A stretch of DNA of 64,000 bases from Daphnia carinata (Eukaryota > Arthropoda > Branchiopoda > Diplostraca > Daphniidae), in NCBI RefSeq assembly GCF_022539665.2, contig NC_081331.1, positions 4,436,501 to 4,500,500 on the forward strand, read 5' to 3'. Shown here in pieces: positions 50,493 through 63,000 of this stretch. Position numbers and translations under genes: made by a program. Each line of letters starts with the position of its first letter. Within the stretch, counting starts at the first letter, position 1. The notes under the pieces are model-generated. The model ran no database searches and had not been told where the DNA came from. It saw only the letters and a list, made by a program, of their open reading frames with translations.

Positions 50493-50979
50493 TTTCGCAA
50501 GTTGGTGGTCAATTTAAGGGATTTGGAATCACGTAGTGACAAACTGCGGTAAAATGATTGCGGGAAAGTAATATTCGGGTGTTTCTAAACAACCTTTTCA
50601 TGGCCATATTATGCCGGAAAACAGCCGTGATGTAAAAACTTTTACAAGTCATACCTTCAACGGAAAATAAACAAGATATTCAATATATTTTGAAAATCCT
50701 GAATACTCAGCGTGTGGATTACAATACAGGAAAAGGTAAATCCAGTTTACAATTTATTTAGATCTTCTTAGATATTTTACCACCAAATCATACGCTAAAT
50801 ACATCACAGAGTTGATAACTTCATCATGAAAAATTACCAGTAAGACTGGGCAACATTTTCATTAGAGGGCATCGTATCTACATTCGATTGTTAAGCAAGA
50901 AGACAAATGAACCGTAGTTTCAATTCATTATGATCGAAAATTTATTGATAAAGGAATTGGGAATTATACTTTAAATAGA

Positions 50980-52603
50980 TCAAGCAAAAAAGATGGCGAA
51001 TATTACTATGAAGATAAAGACCACTCCAAAGACTTTCAACATCAGCCATCTGTTTGAAGAGACTGAACGAAAGTAACGCAATAGCTCATCATGGGCGGCT
51101 TCCACGTTGAGTTGCGCATCGTCAACATTCGAGTCGATTCTAACAGAAGACATTGAAATAATTTGTTTATAAATTTTTAACATCAAATGAAGAAAAGATA
51201 AGTACCTCTGAACCATTTCTTCCTGTTCGCGGACCATAAGTGCCAATTGTTGGAAAATTCCGCCCAATTCCACGATAGTGGATTCTATACTTTGTACGGC
51301 ATCAGATCTACTTTGCAGGTAAGACTCGGTTTCGTCGGCGAACACTTGCTGCTGAACTTGAGTCCTAGTACCTCTGTGATCGGCCGTACCCATATCGATA
51401 GCTACTGCTTCTCCTCCGTGAGCCTGACACGCATCCCGAAGTAGTACCGATCCTTTGGAACCATTTTGAGAGGACCCAAATGGGCCTCCAGTCAATGCTG
51501 CGGCAGGTAGATCTGACACAACTGGGGCGGTGCCAGAAAATTGTTCTCGTCGAGTTCTCTGGGCTTTAAGATTCTGAAATATTCAATAAATTATTGGCAT
51601 TACGCAAGGGTTTAGCGATAAGTGTCTGGTCATTTTGGAAATATTTTCTCAATTTATCCATTTATAGCCTGAATTTTAATTTGTGTTGCGATCTAGTTTA
51701 AATATATACCTCCGTGCGGACTTCAAGAACTTGTTTAAATTCCGATGACATATTTGCCAGCTTTGATTGAAGAGCTACAACAACATTAGCTGAGTGTGCC
51801 TTGGTGTTTTGTTGTTGATTTTGCTGCTTTTTCATGAAACCTTGCAGATGGGCAATTTGTTTGTTAAGATTTGTGATGTCCTCGCGAATGATGTAAGTAA
51901 GTTCTTGAATCTCTTGAGGGCGATCATCAAATAGTGTTCTCTTTTTTGCCACTATTAATAAAAATATGTATACAATTTGGTCAATGAACAATGGAAATGT
52001 GGAACAAAGCAAGTTACATAATGTTAGTTTTTCTAGCTTGGCATAGGTGTTGCTTAGGTCCTTGCTAATGACCCTATGGACAGATAAACAAACTCAATTG
52101 TATAAGGAAAATAATGACAAAAAGCAAATGTGTTTTTAAAATGTAGACACTTACTTAGCCACTTTCATGAATTCAGAATACTGCTGATGTTGTTGATCAT
52201 TATTTCGAGACAGCTGTTGATGATTTGGTTTTCCAATTACTCCATTTGCTGGTCTATTCTGGAAACTCCTGACTGCAGAAAGGAATTCTGCAGTTCGGTC
52301 ACGAGACGAGGCATTGGTGGAAGAAAGTAATGCTGAACTGGAATTAGCTGCTAGGGCCATCATATCAGTACTATTTGTTTTTGTTTGAACATCTAATGAT
52401 CTATTGGCTGAAAAATTTGGTGCAGCAAATGCACCTATTTCACCCTGTGGAACAATGAAAAACGATGGCTGTTGTTGAGGACTTTCACCCGACCAAAGTA
52501 AAACGGACGAAGGGCCTTTAAGGACTTGGTGTTGTAACTCAGGTTCAGCAAAATGCTGCTGATGCTCCGATTCAGAGCCTTGCCGACGACGTCGCGTAAT
52601 CAT
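50980..52603 (-). CDS. STX5: Syntaxin-5 (Golgi Qa-SNARE), long form
   Basis: Five exons (minus strand): 52155..52603, 52018..52073, 51710..51951, 51206..51573, 50980..51139; 424 residues. The N-terminus MITRRRRQGSESEH carries an RRRR cluster, like the ER-retrieval motif of the vertebrate long isoform. The Habc part includes DRTAEFLSAVRSFQNR and KLEKLTLLAKKRTLFDD. The SNARE helix lies at about residues 320-390 (STIVELGGIFQQLALMVREQ, with the central Q), followed by RWLMLKVFGVVFIFIVIFAI as the tail anchor. It drives ER-Golgi and intra-Golgi fusion (family knowledge). The residue 20-110 stretch is Gln/Ser-rich and poorly conserved. Minus-strand AATAAA at 50941..50946. Confidence 0.95.
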
Positions 52604-53644
52604 CCGTTAAAATATATTCTTCTAGAACTCATCCAGTTTCGTCTTTATAATCCAAGGAAACAGAAAACCAATTCATTTACTATCAAAGAAATTATCCCAA
52701 CGTCACGCCACGTCATTCACGGAGGATGCAGACGAAAACAAAACCAAATATTAATCCCAGCGTTGCAAAGTTTCGGAGTTGACTTAGCACACTTGTTCCT
52801 GAATGTTTTGATTGTTCTGATTTTGTTTGATGTTGGCCACTGTCTATTTAAAATTTCATTTTTTTCTCGTCTTTCATCTCTCGTGAGCTTTTGTTTTTGA
52901 CAGGGAGGTTTTTGAATAGTTACGGGCTAAACCTGTAGCGTCCCCGTACTGTGTAGATTGTGTCGTAAAAACCGGTCACATTATTAGGCAGTAGTAACTT
53001 GTAAATCTGTAATAAGAAGCGCAGAATACTGCAGAGAGCTGGAATAAGAAATCGCTGAAATATTTTCTTGTGAAATAACACTAGAACTGCCTACGTGATT
53101 CCAAATTTAAGAAAACTAACGGCTTTTTCCAGATCTTTCTTTCTTTTTTATTTTATTTTTTACCATTTCCAAGCAGGTTTTTCCTTGGATGCTTGTCATT
53201 GCCAATGTCATTTTTTTTTAAATAAAGAGGCGTAGTTGGCAAAAAACGTAAGATAAAACCGATTCACCATTTCGGAATTAGACATGTATCCTTAGGAGAT
53301 TACATGTCAAGAAAGTATTTTGTATTTTTAACTGGCTTATAAGTTATAACCAATGAACTTTAAATTTATATACATTACTCGATAAATATTAAAAATCTGC
53401 TTTCACTTCCAAAAAGCAAAGGAAAAAAGAAATATACTTTAGCCTTTAGTTACTTTGTTAAAGTTGAGTAAAAAACAACAATCCGTCGACATTTACTGCC
53501 GATCATATTTATTAAATAACATTGCGAAGTTAAAAAAATTAGGTTTTCAGAAATAGAAGATTAACAGACAACCTGATGGGTTTTCCAATAGACAATGTAG
53601 CCTGGCTAGTATACGTGCGCAGGTCAAATATTATTAAAAAGCGC
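52604..53644. other. Spacer between syntaxin-5 and the secreted repeat protein
   Basis: Upstream region of syntaxin-5 and 3' region of the repeat-protein gene, with a minus-strand AATAAA at about 53508..53513. AT-rich, no supported coding exon. Confidence 0.55.
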
Positions 53645-54376
53645 TTAAGCAGACATAGCTGCGCGTTTGGTGGTAGCGGCCGTGGGTTTAGCCGTACTCA
53701 TCCCTACCCCTCCGCTGGTCGTGGTACCGGGTTTCGTGGTAGTGCTGGTACGTCTGGCCGTCGTTGCCGGACGCCTGGTGGCCGAGGTAGTACGCCTAGC
53801 TGTTGTGGGTGAACGCCTTGTTGTTGAACTGCCTGCCCGTTTGACAGTTGTGGTCCTCGGTTTGGTAGTTGTTACCCCTCTTTGGGTGGTAGCGCCTGGA
53901 CGTCTCGTGGTGCTGCCTGAGCGTCTGGTGGTACTAGCTGGTCGTCTGGTGGTACTAGCTAGTCGTCTAGTAGTACTAACTGCCCGTCTAGTGGTGGATG
54001 CTCCGGGTTTAGCAGTGGTTACCACACGTTTCGTTGTGGAAGCTCCAGGTTTGGCTGTAGTGCTAGAGCTGGACTGGGAATTCACCACCGCGACGACAGC
54101 TATCAAAACAATTAAGCTTACCTGGCAAACAAACTCTTGATTAGCATATACTTTAATAACAAAATACGTAACAAGAGTCAGGTCTGAATATGTGTACTGG
54201 AATCGTGAATTTTTGTGATCCCATAAGGAACACAAGATCGTTAGTGTAACTTGGGCTGTCCTTAACTTCCCATCTTATAAATACACGGTTGTATCCTACT
54301 AGCCTTAAGTATAATTTCTCGATTGCACGCTGCATACGTAGTAAACAAAAATAGAGGCTCTTACCAAGTGCTTCAT
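53645..54376 (-). CDS. Secreted Thr/Arg-rich mucin-like repeat protein
   Basis: Two exons (minus strand): 54365..54376 (only MKHL) and 53645..54121; 162 residues. Residues 1-20 form a signal peptide split by the intron (MKHL|VSLIVLIAVVAVVNSQ). The mature protein is a degenerate seven-residue array of the type xSTTRRx (STTRRPASTTRRSGSTTRRP), flanked by TTAKPGASTTKR units, and ends RAAMSA. Threonines offer many O-glycosylation sites and the arginine pairs make it strongly basic. It may be a peritrophic, cuticular or adhesive mucin, but no named family is recognised. A TATA/initiator promoter lies just upstream, fitting a tissue-specific secreted product. The DNA repeat makes length polymorphism likely. 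Confidence 0.8.
53690..54060. repeat. Degenerate ~21-base tandem repeat inside the secreted repeat-protein gene
   Basis: Runs of GTCTGGTGGTACTAGCTGGTC-like units on the plus strand encode the STTRR repeats on the minus strand. Units differ by substitutions, so the array is old rather than a fresh expansion. The complementary strand is also open for 157 codons because of the repeat structure. Confidence 0.75.
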
Positions 54377-54439
54377 GTTGGCTTGCGCGTTGGTGAGTGA
54401 AGATGCTTTCTCGAACGAAGCGAAGATGTTATTTGAACA

Positions 54440-54467
54440 ACTGATGGTACTTGACACCTTAATATAG
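54440..54467 (-). promoter_or_regulatory. TATA box and initiator of the secreted repeat-protein gene
   Basis: On the minus strand CTATATTAAGG (54457..54467) is followed about 20 bases later by TCAGT (54440..54444), the arthropod initiator. The ATG is at 54376, giving a 5' UTR of roughly 65 bases. Spacing is what a TATA-Inr core promoter needs. Confidence 0.65.
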
Positions 54468-56111
54468 CCACGAGTGAAGGTCTGCTGCGTTGTTCTTCTT
54501 CAAATTATGCTCTTTTATGTTGCTTTGGCGGATAGGTGCAACTCCAACTATGGTCGAATATCAAACATGAGGTCATCAGTCTTTGTATGCGACTCGTTCT
54601 TATAAAACATTTATTCCTTTACCTCAACAGCAAACATTTCCAGTCAAACAAGTCACGTCGGCTGGCAAATTCTTGTCACAGAACAATGCTCCAGGCTATA
54701 ACCAAACCTTGATTGCAATATCTGAACTTTCAATTCTTCTACTAATTCAAAACGTTATTTGTATATATTGATTGTTATTCAAGAACGTCATACCCTTATT
54801 CGTAATTCGTTTCACATGGCTTCCGTAAATAAAAAGTCTTGGCATCACTTGTACAGGCCAACTGATGAAAATATTCTGCGTCGTCAGGTTGCAATGAAAC
54901 CCGAAATTTGGTTGAGGCTAATATAAAATGAAAAGTCGTAATGAATAATTAATGTTTCTTAACGTTATTCCATTAAAGGAATATTTTCAAACTTGACGAA
55001 AACCCATGGTTTCATGATTCGATTCTTTCTACGTGAAGCGAGGTGGTTGCTCCCTTATACGCGGCACGCAAATTTTGCGTGCGAGCCTCTGTTTCGATAA
55101 ACCTATGCTTATCGTACTGAAAGCACAACGTTATTTAAAACTTGTTTTTTTTTTTTTTTTGTAATATGGTTGGTCGTCATTTCCTTGGCCGTGAAATGGA
55201 TGACGTATGACACAGCCAAAAGACGGATGGAATGTTTGTTTCGTATACCTGTCTGATGAACAATTGCAGTATTTCTCAGCAATGCAAAACAGTTTTTCGG
55301 GCTCCAAATTTAATCCAAACGATGCATACAACTGGCAATCATAAAAAAAATCCAATTATTACATGTATAATTCACGGTCACAGTGTAAAATATATACTCA
55401 TACACATCAATCATTCACACACCTTGCATTTATATACAAGTGGAATCCGCGTTGGCGTAGGAAAAAACTTTCGCACTGACGGGATTTTAAAAAAAATAGC
55501 ATAAATGGAATTCGAGAAAAAAAACTTTTGCATAAGGAACCTGGATATAAAAAGGGCTCTTGTTGCTGCGAAACGCTGGTTCAATCTGTTATACACGGAA
55601 CTACGGCGTAAGTTTTCTGTTCGAGAAAATAAAAGTTAAAATATGATAACGTTAAAGAGAGGGAAACCAGGTTTGAGTCAAAAGTCACAAACTAGAGGAT
55701 AGTTTACAGATTTACTACCCAACTAGTCTTAATTTCTTATCGAGTTTTACTCGTTGTGATATTTATAAGTTTACATTTCCAGGTCCAAGGAAATGGAATG
55801 CTGTATATACAAAATGGAAATAAATGGAACTAGTCTATTTGTGATACTTACCGAAAAAAAGCAACCATCTGGAACGTAAAATTTTGTTTACCTCATTGCC
55901 GTTCATCATAGCCAGAGCGCAATCAAACGCAGCATACGTTCTTAGTCTCCGTGTAGACCATTGAAATAAGATTTGGCAGCATTAATTTCTCCTGGTTAGT
56001 GAACTAACCGGGAGAATGCGTTTTAATTTAATATTAATTTAAATACATTTTCTCGTTATGAAATATTTTTATGGCATGCAACGCATATGAAAAAATTTTA
56101 ATAGAAAATAA
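54468..56111. other. Intergenic region with an orphan TATA promoter
   Basis: No supported coding gene. An orphan plus-strand TATA box lies at 55546 (separate entry). Poly-T at about 55145-55160. A short plus frame follows an acceptor-like CAG near 55782, giving 28 codons (MECCIYKMEINGTS...), too short to call. Confidence 0.45.
55546..55554 (+). promoter_or_regulatory. Orphan TATA box with downstream donor site
   Basis: GGATATAAAAAGGGC is a strong TATA context. About 30 bases downstream is TTCAATCTG (initiator-like), then a GTAAGTTT donor near 55608. This has the shape of a first non-coding exon on the plus strand. No convincing downstream coding exon was found before the importin gene, which runs the other way. 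Confidence 0.4.
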
Positions 56112-59100
56112 TTATTTTACGTTTTTAAAACCTTCCAGCTCAGATAGTGCAGACTTGCAGATTTGCTGACATTCATAACTGTTGAATTCGAAGGTGTCCG
56201 CACGGCGAAGTGCAGTGTTTAGTAACCACCTGGCGTCCAAGTTTGACTCAAAGTATTTGTATGTTTTGGTGGCACCCAATCTAGCGATGACGATGCTGAT
56301 GAATAAGCAGAAAAAATATTTGAAATTTGAAATTACATTTTTCACCCGACAAAATTCCTACCCGACAAGAATGCCACCTGCTATTATGACCATGTCTGAA
56401 GTTTCGTCGTTGATGATGTCCCCCATGAACTTTGAAACACTCTTGAGGCACTCTTGCATTAATTTAAAGCGGGAGGAATATTCCGGTTCTAGATTTTTTT
56501 CAGGTTGCCCGAACTCTCTGTCAACACAGGTGTAGCTAAAAAGGACGGTGTAAAGTTTTAACATATTCTCCTGGATCTCTTCATGGTCGGTATGCTGAAT
56601 AGTAAATAAGATAAGTTAGTTTTCGGCAAGTCGAACACCGACTATTTTAAATGATTCACACATAAAAAAAGCCAAAATTAAAATAAGCTTACGTTTTTTA
56701 CAGTGGTGTTTGCAATATACTGAAGCTGTTTCAATGTACGAGCTATGTATGGCTGGAAATGTAACCCGCCTACAGAATTGGCCATATCCATCAACGTTGC
56801 TGTGCAATCCGAACACAACTTCGTATCTAAATCTTTTTGGTTTAGTAAATCGAATATTGTCGTCCAAAAATAATCCAAGTATGGTAAGGATTCAGTTCCA
56901 AGAACGCGAAAAAGATCGCCAATTAAGCCTATTATTAGAGGAAGAACGTCGGGCAACCCAACTGCTAATTTGAAGTAAGTTATCAATGACGGCAAGTGCG
57001 CTTTTAATTGTGTTGGACCCAATAGCGAAATTGCGCTAGAGGTTGCTAAAAAGATTTCTTCTTTGACCACTCCGGCTTCTAGCGCTGATAAAAGGCTAGA
57101 CATGAATTCATGGCGTAATTGGACTACATTCTCGTCCAGATCCAAGCGAGCTAGTGATCGCGATAACGCTCCACACGTGAAATCTTGTTCTCCTGTCCTA
57201 TCCTCCAACTATTGACAAATGAGAAGTCAAATTTTTACTTTACTGTAAAATATATAATGCTTACGTTTTGAAGTTTTCGCAATAAAATTTGGATAGTACT
57301 CTTGACGATGCTATAGCAATCATTGGGAGAACTAAGAAGTATGTCTGCCAGCGCTTGGTAGGCAGCAAATTGCAGGTGTTCACAGGACATTTCGCCACAT
57401 CTCAGAAGTTTTTCGGTAATTGTCTTGTAGTAACGAGACAAGGAAAACGTTATGGGGTTTTCCCCTTTTTTTTGCTGTGTCACAAAAAACAGGTTTAGAA
57501 GATTTGACAGTTCTCACAACAAAAGGGCGCTTCACCTCTAATGCTAGTTTATAAACAACTTTTACTAGCGAGGCTAAACTTCTACAAGCTGCAGCAGCAA
57601 TTTGTTCCTTGTTATCATCCAAATGTTCGAGCAAACCGTTGATTAATGGTCGGAGAGCTTTAGGAATCAAAGCAGGGCAAAGTTCAAAGATTCGACTCAT
57701 TACTACATGAGATCCATAACGAACTTTGGCACTATTTCTATCATTTGTCAATTCCCATATCTGTGCCATCAATGGTAAAAGTTTGTCATAAACTCTTTCT
57801 GAACCCATTTCTTCTATAATGGCATTAACCGCCCACAGTGCTGCATGACGTTGTCGCCAATCGGAATGCTATGGATATTTACATCGTTACAGTTAGAAGA
57901 AAACCAGTTTGATGAAATCTATTCTACCTTAATGCGGTTATTAACTTCTGGCATTATGTAGAGGTCAATGGTATTTGTACAGCATTGCGCAAGATACGTC
58001 AGGCACGAAAATGCTCCCTTGAACGGTGACCAGTCTTCCAGATCATCCATATCGTTGGGCAAATCTTGCCAAGCTACAAGGGCCTCCATCAGTATGGGAA
58101 CTAGCTACGGAGCAAATGGTTGGTAAAGTAATCAGAATATTTTAACCTTGACTTTGCTATGTTTGCCAATTATGGCATTTTACCTTAGGCAATGCCTTTT
58201 CTGTATATTGATGTGATTCTGGGACCACAAATGTAGGATCATAAACCCCAGAGGCCAAATTTAGCTCAATTTCTGCTACAGACGACCAAAATTCTATGCC
58301 TTGCAATGAGACATTCGAATCGGTTGACACAATGGCATTCAGCGTGATCTAGAAATTTAAAATGTTGCTTTAAAGAGTCCGTTGTTATTAGCACACGTGA
58401 ATTTTTGGCTGCAAAAGATACCATAGAAGAGCTTTATAACTTACAGGCACGACGGCTTGATCCATGTAATTCAACAAATGCTGATAGTAGAATAAAGCGA
58501 TTTTTACCAAAATTTCGAACGAAATTACAGATTCTTTCGCAATTTGCGATTGCGTTGCATCACATGTAACTTGCATAATTATGTTTCGACCTCCCTGCGA
58601 GGAAACAATGAATATAAAAAAGGAAATTTTATGTTAAGTGCTACCAACAAGATACCTCTGTCTCAAACTGTGGATGGATGCATTCTAAGGAGCTGAGCAG
58701 TGCACGGGCGGCAGCTAGACGAATCCTTTCTGCTGTTTTTTTATCCATCATGCAATTTAATACGGGAGTCAAAATAGAAGTGTAGTAGTTGCTGAGAACG
58801 TTCGGATTCTGAGGAAAACTAATAAAGGTTATCTTTTAAAAGAAGGCATTCATTAGATATAACGCACCACTTCCTGGCAAACGTAGTCCAATGCTTCTAG
58901 AGCTGCTTCTTTACAATGCTCACTAGCTGTTTGACCAATAATAAGGCTAGCCAAAACAGAAAGAAGTTCGCCCAAAGATGTAGTATCGGATGATGTTTGG
59001 GTTTCTGAAGACAAAAGTTCAGCTGCTCCAGTGTAAGCTAAACACTGCGCCGCACAGCTCGGATAGACGTTTTCTGTTCCCAAAGCTGAAATCAAACGTT

Positions 59101-59675
59101 CACGTATCGCTTTGCGAGTTTTAAGTGGGAGAGATAGCCATCGTCTTTGATACTCTTCCTTGAGAGACACGTTTCTGACGGTCAAACAATTTTTGAGTTG
59201 GAGACCAGCTGCTTGGCGAGCAACAGGCGAATTTTTCGAATCAGCAAGCACAATAGACATGTTAGAAATAAATTGCCCCTTTCAATACAAACCAAAAGCA
59301 ATAACAATAAACTGAAAATTCGACAAAACTTTTAAAATTCTAGAACTAACCACATTTTCTTGAGCACACTGTTCCAATACTAACTGGGCTTCTGCCAATA
59401 TTTTTCTATCTGTGAAATGTAGAAACACACATTTAAGAGAAAATTACAAGTAGTCTATGATTCAAGTTTTACTAATCACATGGGCAAAATCAACTCATTT
59501 CTGCAGTCAATATTACCCATATCAGTTAATTCATACACACTTACATATATATTTACTTAAAGTATGGTGGCACTTAAGACTGATCGAATGCATATAGGTC
59601 GACTGTGTTTGTTGACTTACCTGGAGAAATTGTTCTTTCCAAACATTGGATTAAGCAAGCCAAAGAAGCCACCAT
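56112..59675 (-). CDS. Importin subunit beta-like karyopherin (divergent KPNB1 type)
   Basis: Twelve exons (minus strand): 59621..59675, 59351..59409, 58868..59278, 58656..58808, 58445..58594, 58184..58348, 57928..58104, 57536..57868, 57265..57474, 56693..57208, 56362..56594, 56112..56295; 881 residues, near KPNB1's 876. HEAT repeats run throughout. Family matches include VARQAAGLQLKNCLTVRNVS, EHCKEAALEALDYVCQEVNP, IIMQVTCDATQS and LQGIEFWSSVAEIE. KPNB1 carries NLS cargo or importin-alpha through the nuclear pore with Ran (family knowledge). Identity to canonical importin-beta is modest. The acidic loop that precedes DW in KPNB1 is reduced to NDMDDLEDW, so this may be a divergent paralogue. 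It is head-to-head with PHF12, 385 bases between ATGs. Confidence 0.85.
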
Positions 59676-60060
59676 TTTTCAACCCAGTAAGCAGTAAAGT
59701 AATGTGACACTAGTGAGGTAGAGCAATGACTGTGATTATTAGGTGACTCATGCCTTGCAACAATTATGATTTCTTCTTTGTTTAATCGCTCTTGGCTGGA
59801 AATAGGCCTAAGTTGCCCCTTATTCCTTCACTGTACAAATATTCACGAAATATTCAAAATCATGTTCGTTCGTGTGTAGAACTTTTCTTGGTTGCCGCTA
59901 GGAGACCGGAATAGAAAGATGCTGTTTACTGTTTAGCTCGTTTTTTCTACACTCAAAAGTTGTGTTGTTTCTTGATTCCTGCATTTCGTGTTCATTTAGA
60001 AGATGTTAGTGTAGAAACGCTGGGTTTTTATGCGATAATTGAATTATTTTCACGCACGCC
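59676..60060. other. Importin-PHF12 shared promoter region
   Basis: 385 bases between two divergent start codons. It must hold both promoters and 5' UTRs. No TATA box is evident, which fits two broadly expressed genes. Confidence 0.55.
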
Positions 60061-63000
60061 ATGGCTAATTCTCAATATGATCTCGACCTCTCTGGTGGAT
60101 TAATGCCTGTAAGTTACTTTATTCGGCTGTTGAGCTATGCTTGTCTATCGCATTTATGGTGTTTTCCTTTTGCAGCAAATACAAGCTCTGCTTGCCCCAC
60201 CTTTATTGGAAGACATTTCAAAAGAAAAACGGAAAGATGGTTTGGCATTACATCCCTACTACAGAAGACCAGGAAGAGGTCATAACCGAGATAGTTGTGA
60301 TGCCTGCAAAGAGGGAGGTGAACTCATTTGCTGTGACTCTTGCCCAGCTTCTTTTCACCTTCAATGCCAGTAATAGAAACACAAATTTCCATGATTGAAA
60401 TATAATTTTCCATTTCTTTAATCTTCCTGTAGTGATCCTCCATTGGAAGAGACTGATTTACCCAGAGGTCTATGGAACTGTCACAGTTGTCGTGTTAAGA
60501 AGGTACTAAAAAGGTTCTATTTACAGAAAGCCGAAATGAATTGGACTGTCATGTTTGTTTCAGGCTCAAGATGCTGCATATGCCCTTACTCATTCTATAG
60601 AGGTAGATGATGGGGCAGACTCTGATTCCAGCAAAAATGGAAAAAGATCAAACAATTCAACATCAAGTTCAACAATGCAGCTGTTATCTGCTGGGCAAGG
60701 AGTACCTGAGAAGATTGCAGGTCGCCGTCGAACAAACAATTCCGATGATGTGGATGTAGAAACTCCTGGAGTAAGCTCGGAAAAATCGAGTGATAGGGAG
60801 GAAGTCTTTGAAAATGCGGGAAAGGTTTCGTTTTTTGGTCCACTCATCAAAGTAGCAGCATCCATGAATCCACAACAGTTTGAGCTACCGCCTGAGCTTG
60901 TAGAACCTATCCCGTTCCCAGGTAAGTTTAAGCAGTACAATTTGTAAAAGAAATTTTTGGAAGGCCAAAGCATACATTCTGAGATTGGCAGATAATATTG
61001 TCACATATTCTTTTTTCAAGGTTCCAGCAAATCATGCACTTCAAAAAAGACAGGACCTGGGCTTAAAAAGAAGTCGCATGAACTTGATAACGGACTTGTG
61101 CCGTTACCTTTGCGAGCGTGCTTCTATTGCAGCAAGTAAGATTTGACCAAGTCCTAAATAGTATTAGTTTAGATGAAACTGTAACCTTAAAGTCGTATTC
61201 AAACGTCAGGAGTTGCCGCAAGGCGCCAATGGTCGCGTGTGACTTTTGCCCCCTGGTTTTCCATTTAGATTGTCTGGATCCTCCGCTTGTTTGCATGCCA
61301 GTTGGAAAGTGGATGTGCCCAAATCATCCTCAAAATATTGTAATACCTGTCATGTTATGTTATTTTCTTCGTGCCTTATTAACCATATCTTTTGTTATCT
61401 ATTTCTGATTAGGAGTATAAGTTGTTGCCGGATTCTCGACTTACTGAACGCGTCAAATTTTGGTCGTTTTTGCAGAAACCTATTGATCATGAAACTGTTA
61501 AAATTAATTTTCTGCGTAAAGTAAACCGAAAACATCCACCCTTTCGTCGGAAGGTACCTCTGCCAGGCCGACCTCGTATGAGAGTAAGACATAGAGATGT
61601 TGTTTTCTTCGAATTTATTCCTTAACGTAACGTATTACAGGTGCCATTGATAATCAAGAATCAGTACAAGCATCCTCCTCTGCTTCCCGCTCGTCTGACA
61701 GGGACGCAACCATTCCATTGGTCGCCCGTTCTTCCTGAAACACGAAGGGTAGGCAACTCTATTGTTGGTTTATCGCGTAAGATTGGTACCGTAATAACTC
61801 ACTTTTGCTTTGAATTTAAGAGTTTGAAGCCTTTCGGAAGGGATGAATCAAGTGACGAGGAAGATAAAAATGAAGAACAACCCCAGCCTCATGAAGAGGC
61901 TCACCAAATAGCAGCAGAATGTAAGAAAATGCTTTCGAACGAAGGCGAAGCCATGGAAGAAGCTGATACTGTGTTACCTGAACGAAAAAATAAAGAATCG
62001 GTTGAAGGGTCCAATTCGTGAGTGTTAAGTTGAAACCGCAAGAAAGTGAGTTCAGTTCTTTTCATCTGTGTTATTTCACGCAGTTCTGTGTGGAGTGGAT
62101 TGTTTGCTGAAGAATTCAAACAGATTGAGAAAGATGTAACAAATTACCTGGGCACCCTGAGACGCGGAATGAAAGAAAGTCATTTGAAGGTCTTCATGGA
62201 GCAATTGTCAAGTAATTTACCTATATTTGTTTTCATTAAAAAACAAGTAGGATTAACGTTTAATTGTGCAATCTAGATGACTTATTGAAAGCCATGGATC
62301 AAGAAACGTTGCGAACCCTTGCCATGCAAAGAGTGCAGCAGCTAATCCTTAACCCAGAGTCGCGGTCGCTGACGGTGTTTCCTCTTCCTGGAATGTTGTC
62401 TTCTGTTAGCAACTCACAGAGTACAACCATTCCACAGCCTTGGCTTCATTCGAGCAGTGCTTCCGACAGTGGTAATAGCACTATTCTTTTTATTCAACCA
62501 ATTGGAACCCAATCATTAAACCTCTTCTGTTATCGAGTAGACAGTAGCCAAGCACAAGCAAATGTTTTCCCAACACAGCCGAGAGCGTTCCTCTGTCCCC
62601 TTAGTTCAGCATACCCGCCAGCTCCCATCTACTATCGCCGACTTACTATCGGCACTGGTATTGATCTTGTTTCTTTTACCACGTTTATCCTCAATGAATG
62701 TATTGTCTGTTTAAGGTGCCGACATGGATTTAAGCTTATCTTCCTATGGCACGTGCAAATATGTTTCCGGACATCACGCCACCGTGTTCTATGACGAGGT
62801 ATGGTAATTACAGCACAATAGTCTATTTTGGATCTTAACGTGCCTTTGTTATTCTTAACTGTGGAACAGATGTCGAGGCATTTCGAGCTACTCAATTACA
62901 GCGAACACGGGACAGTTGTTGATAACGTCGTATATTGCTGCGATCTAGATATTGATGTAACCGCTAAATCGGAGGCGGACAGTGCCAAAGAAAAGGAAAG

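Noticed and set aside
53667-54140. 157-codon plus-strand frame
   Set aside because: Mirror frame of the tandem repeat in the secreted Thr/Arg protein; valine/leucine-rich only because of the repeat.
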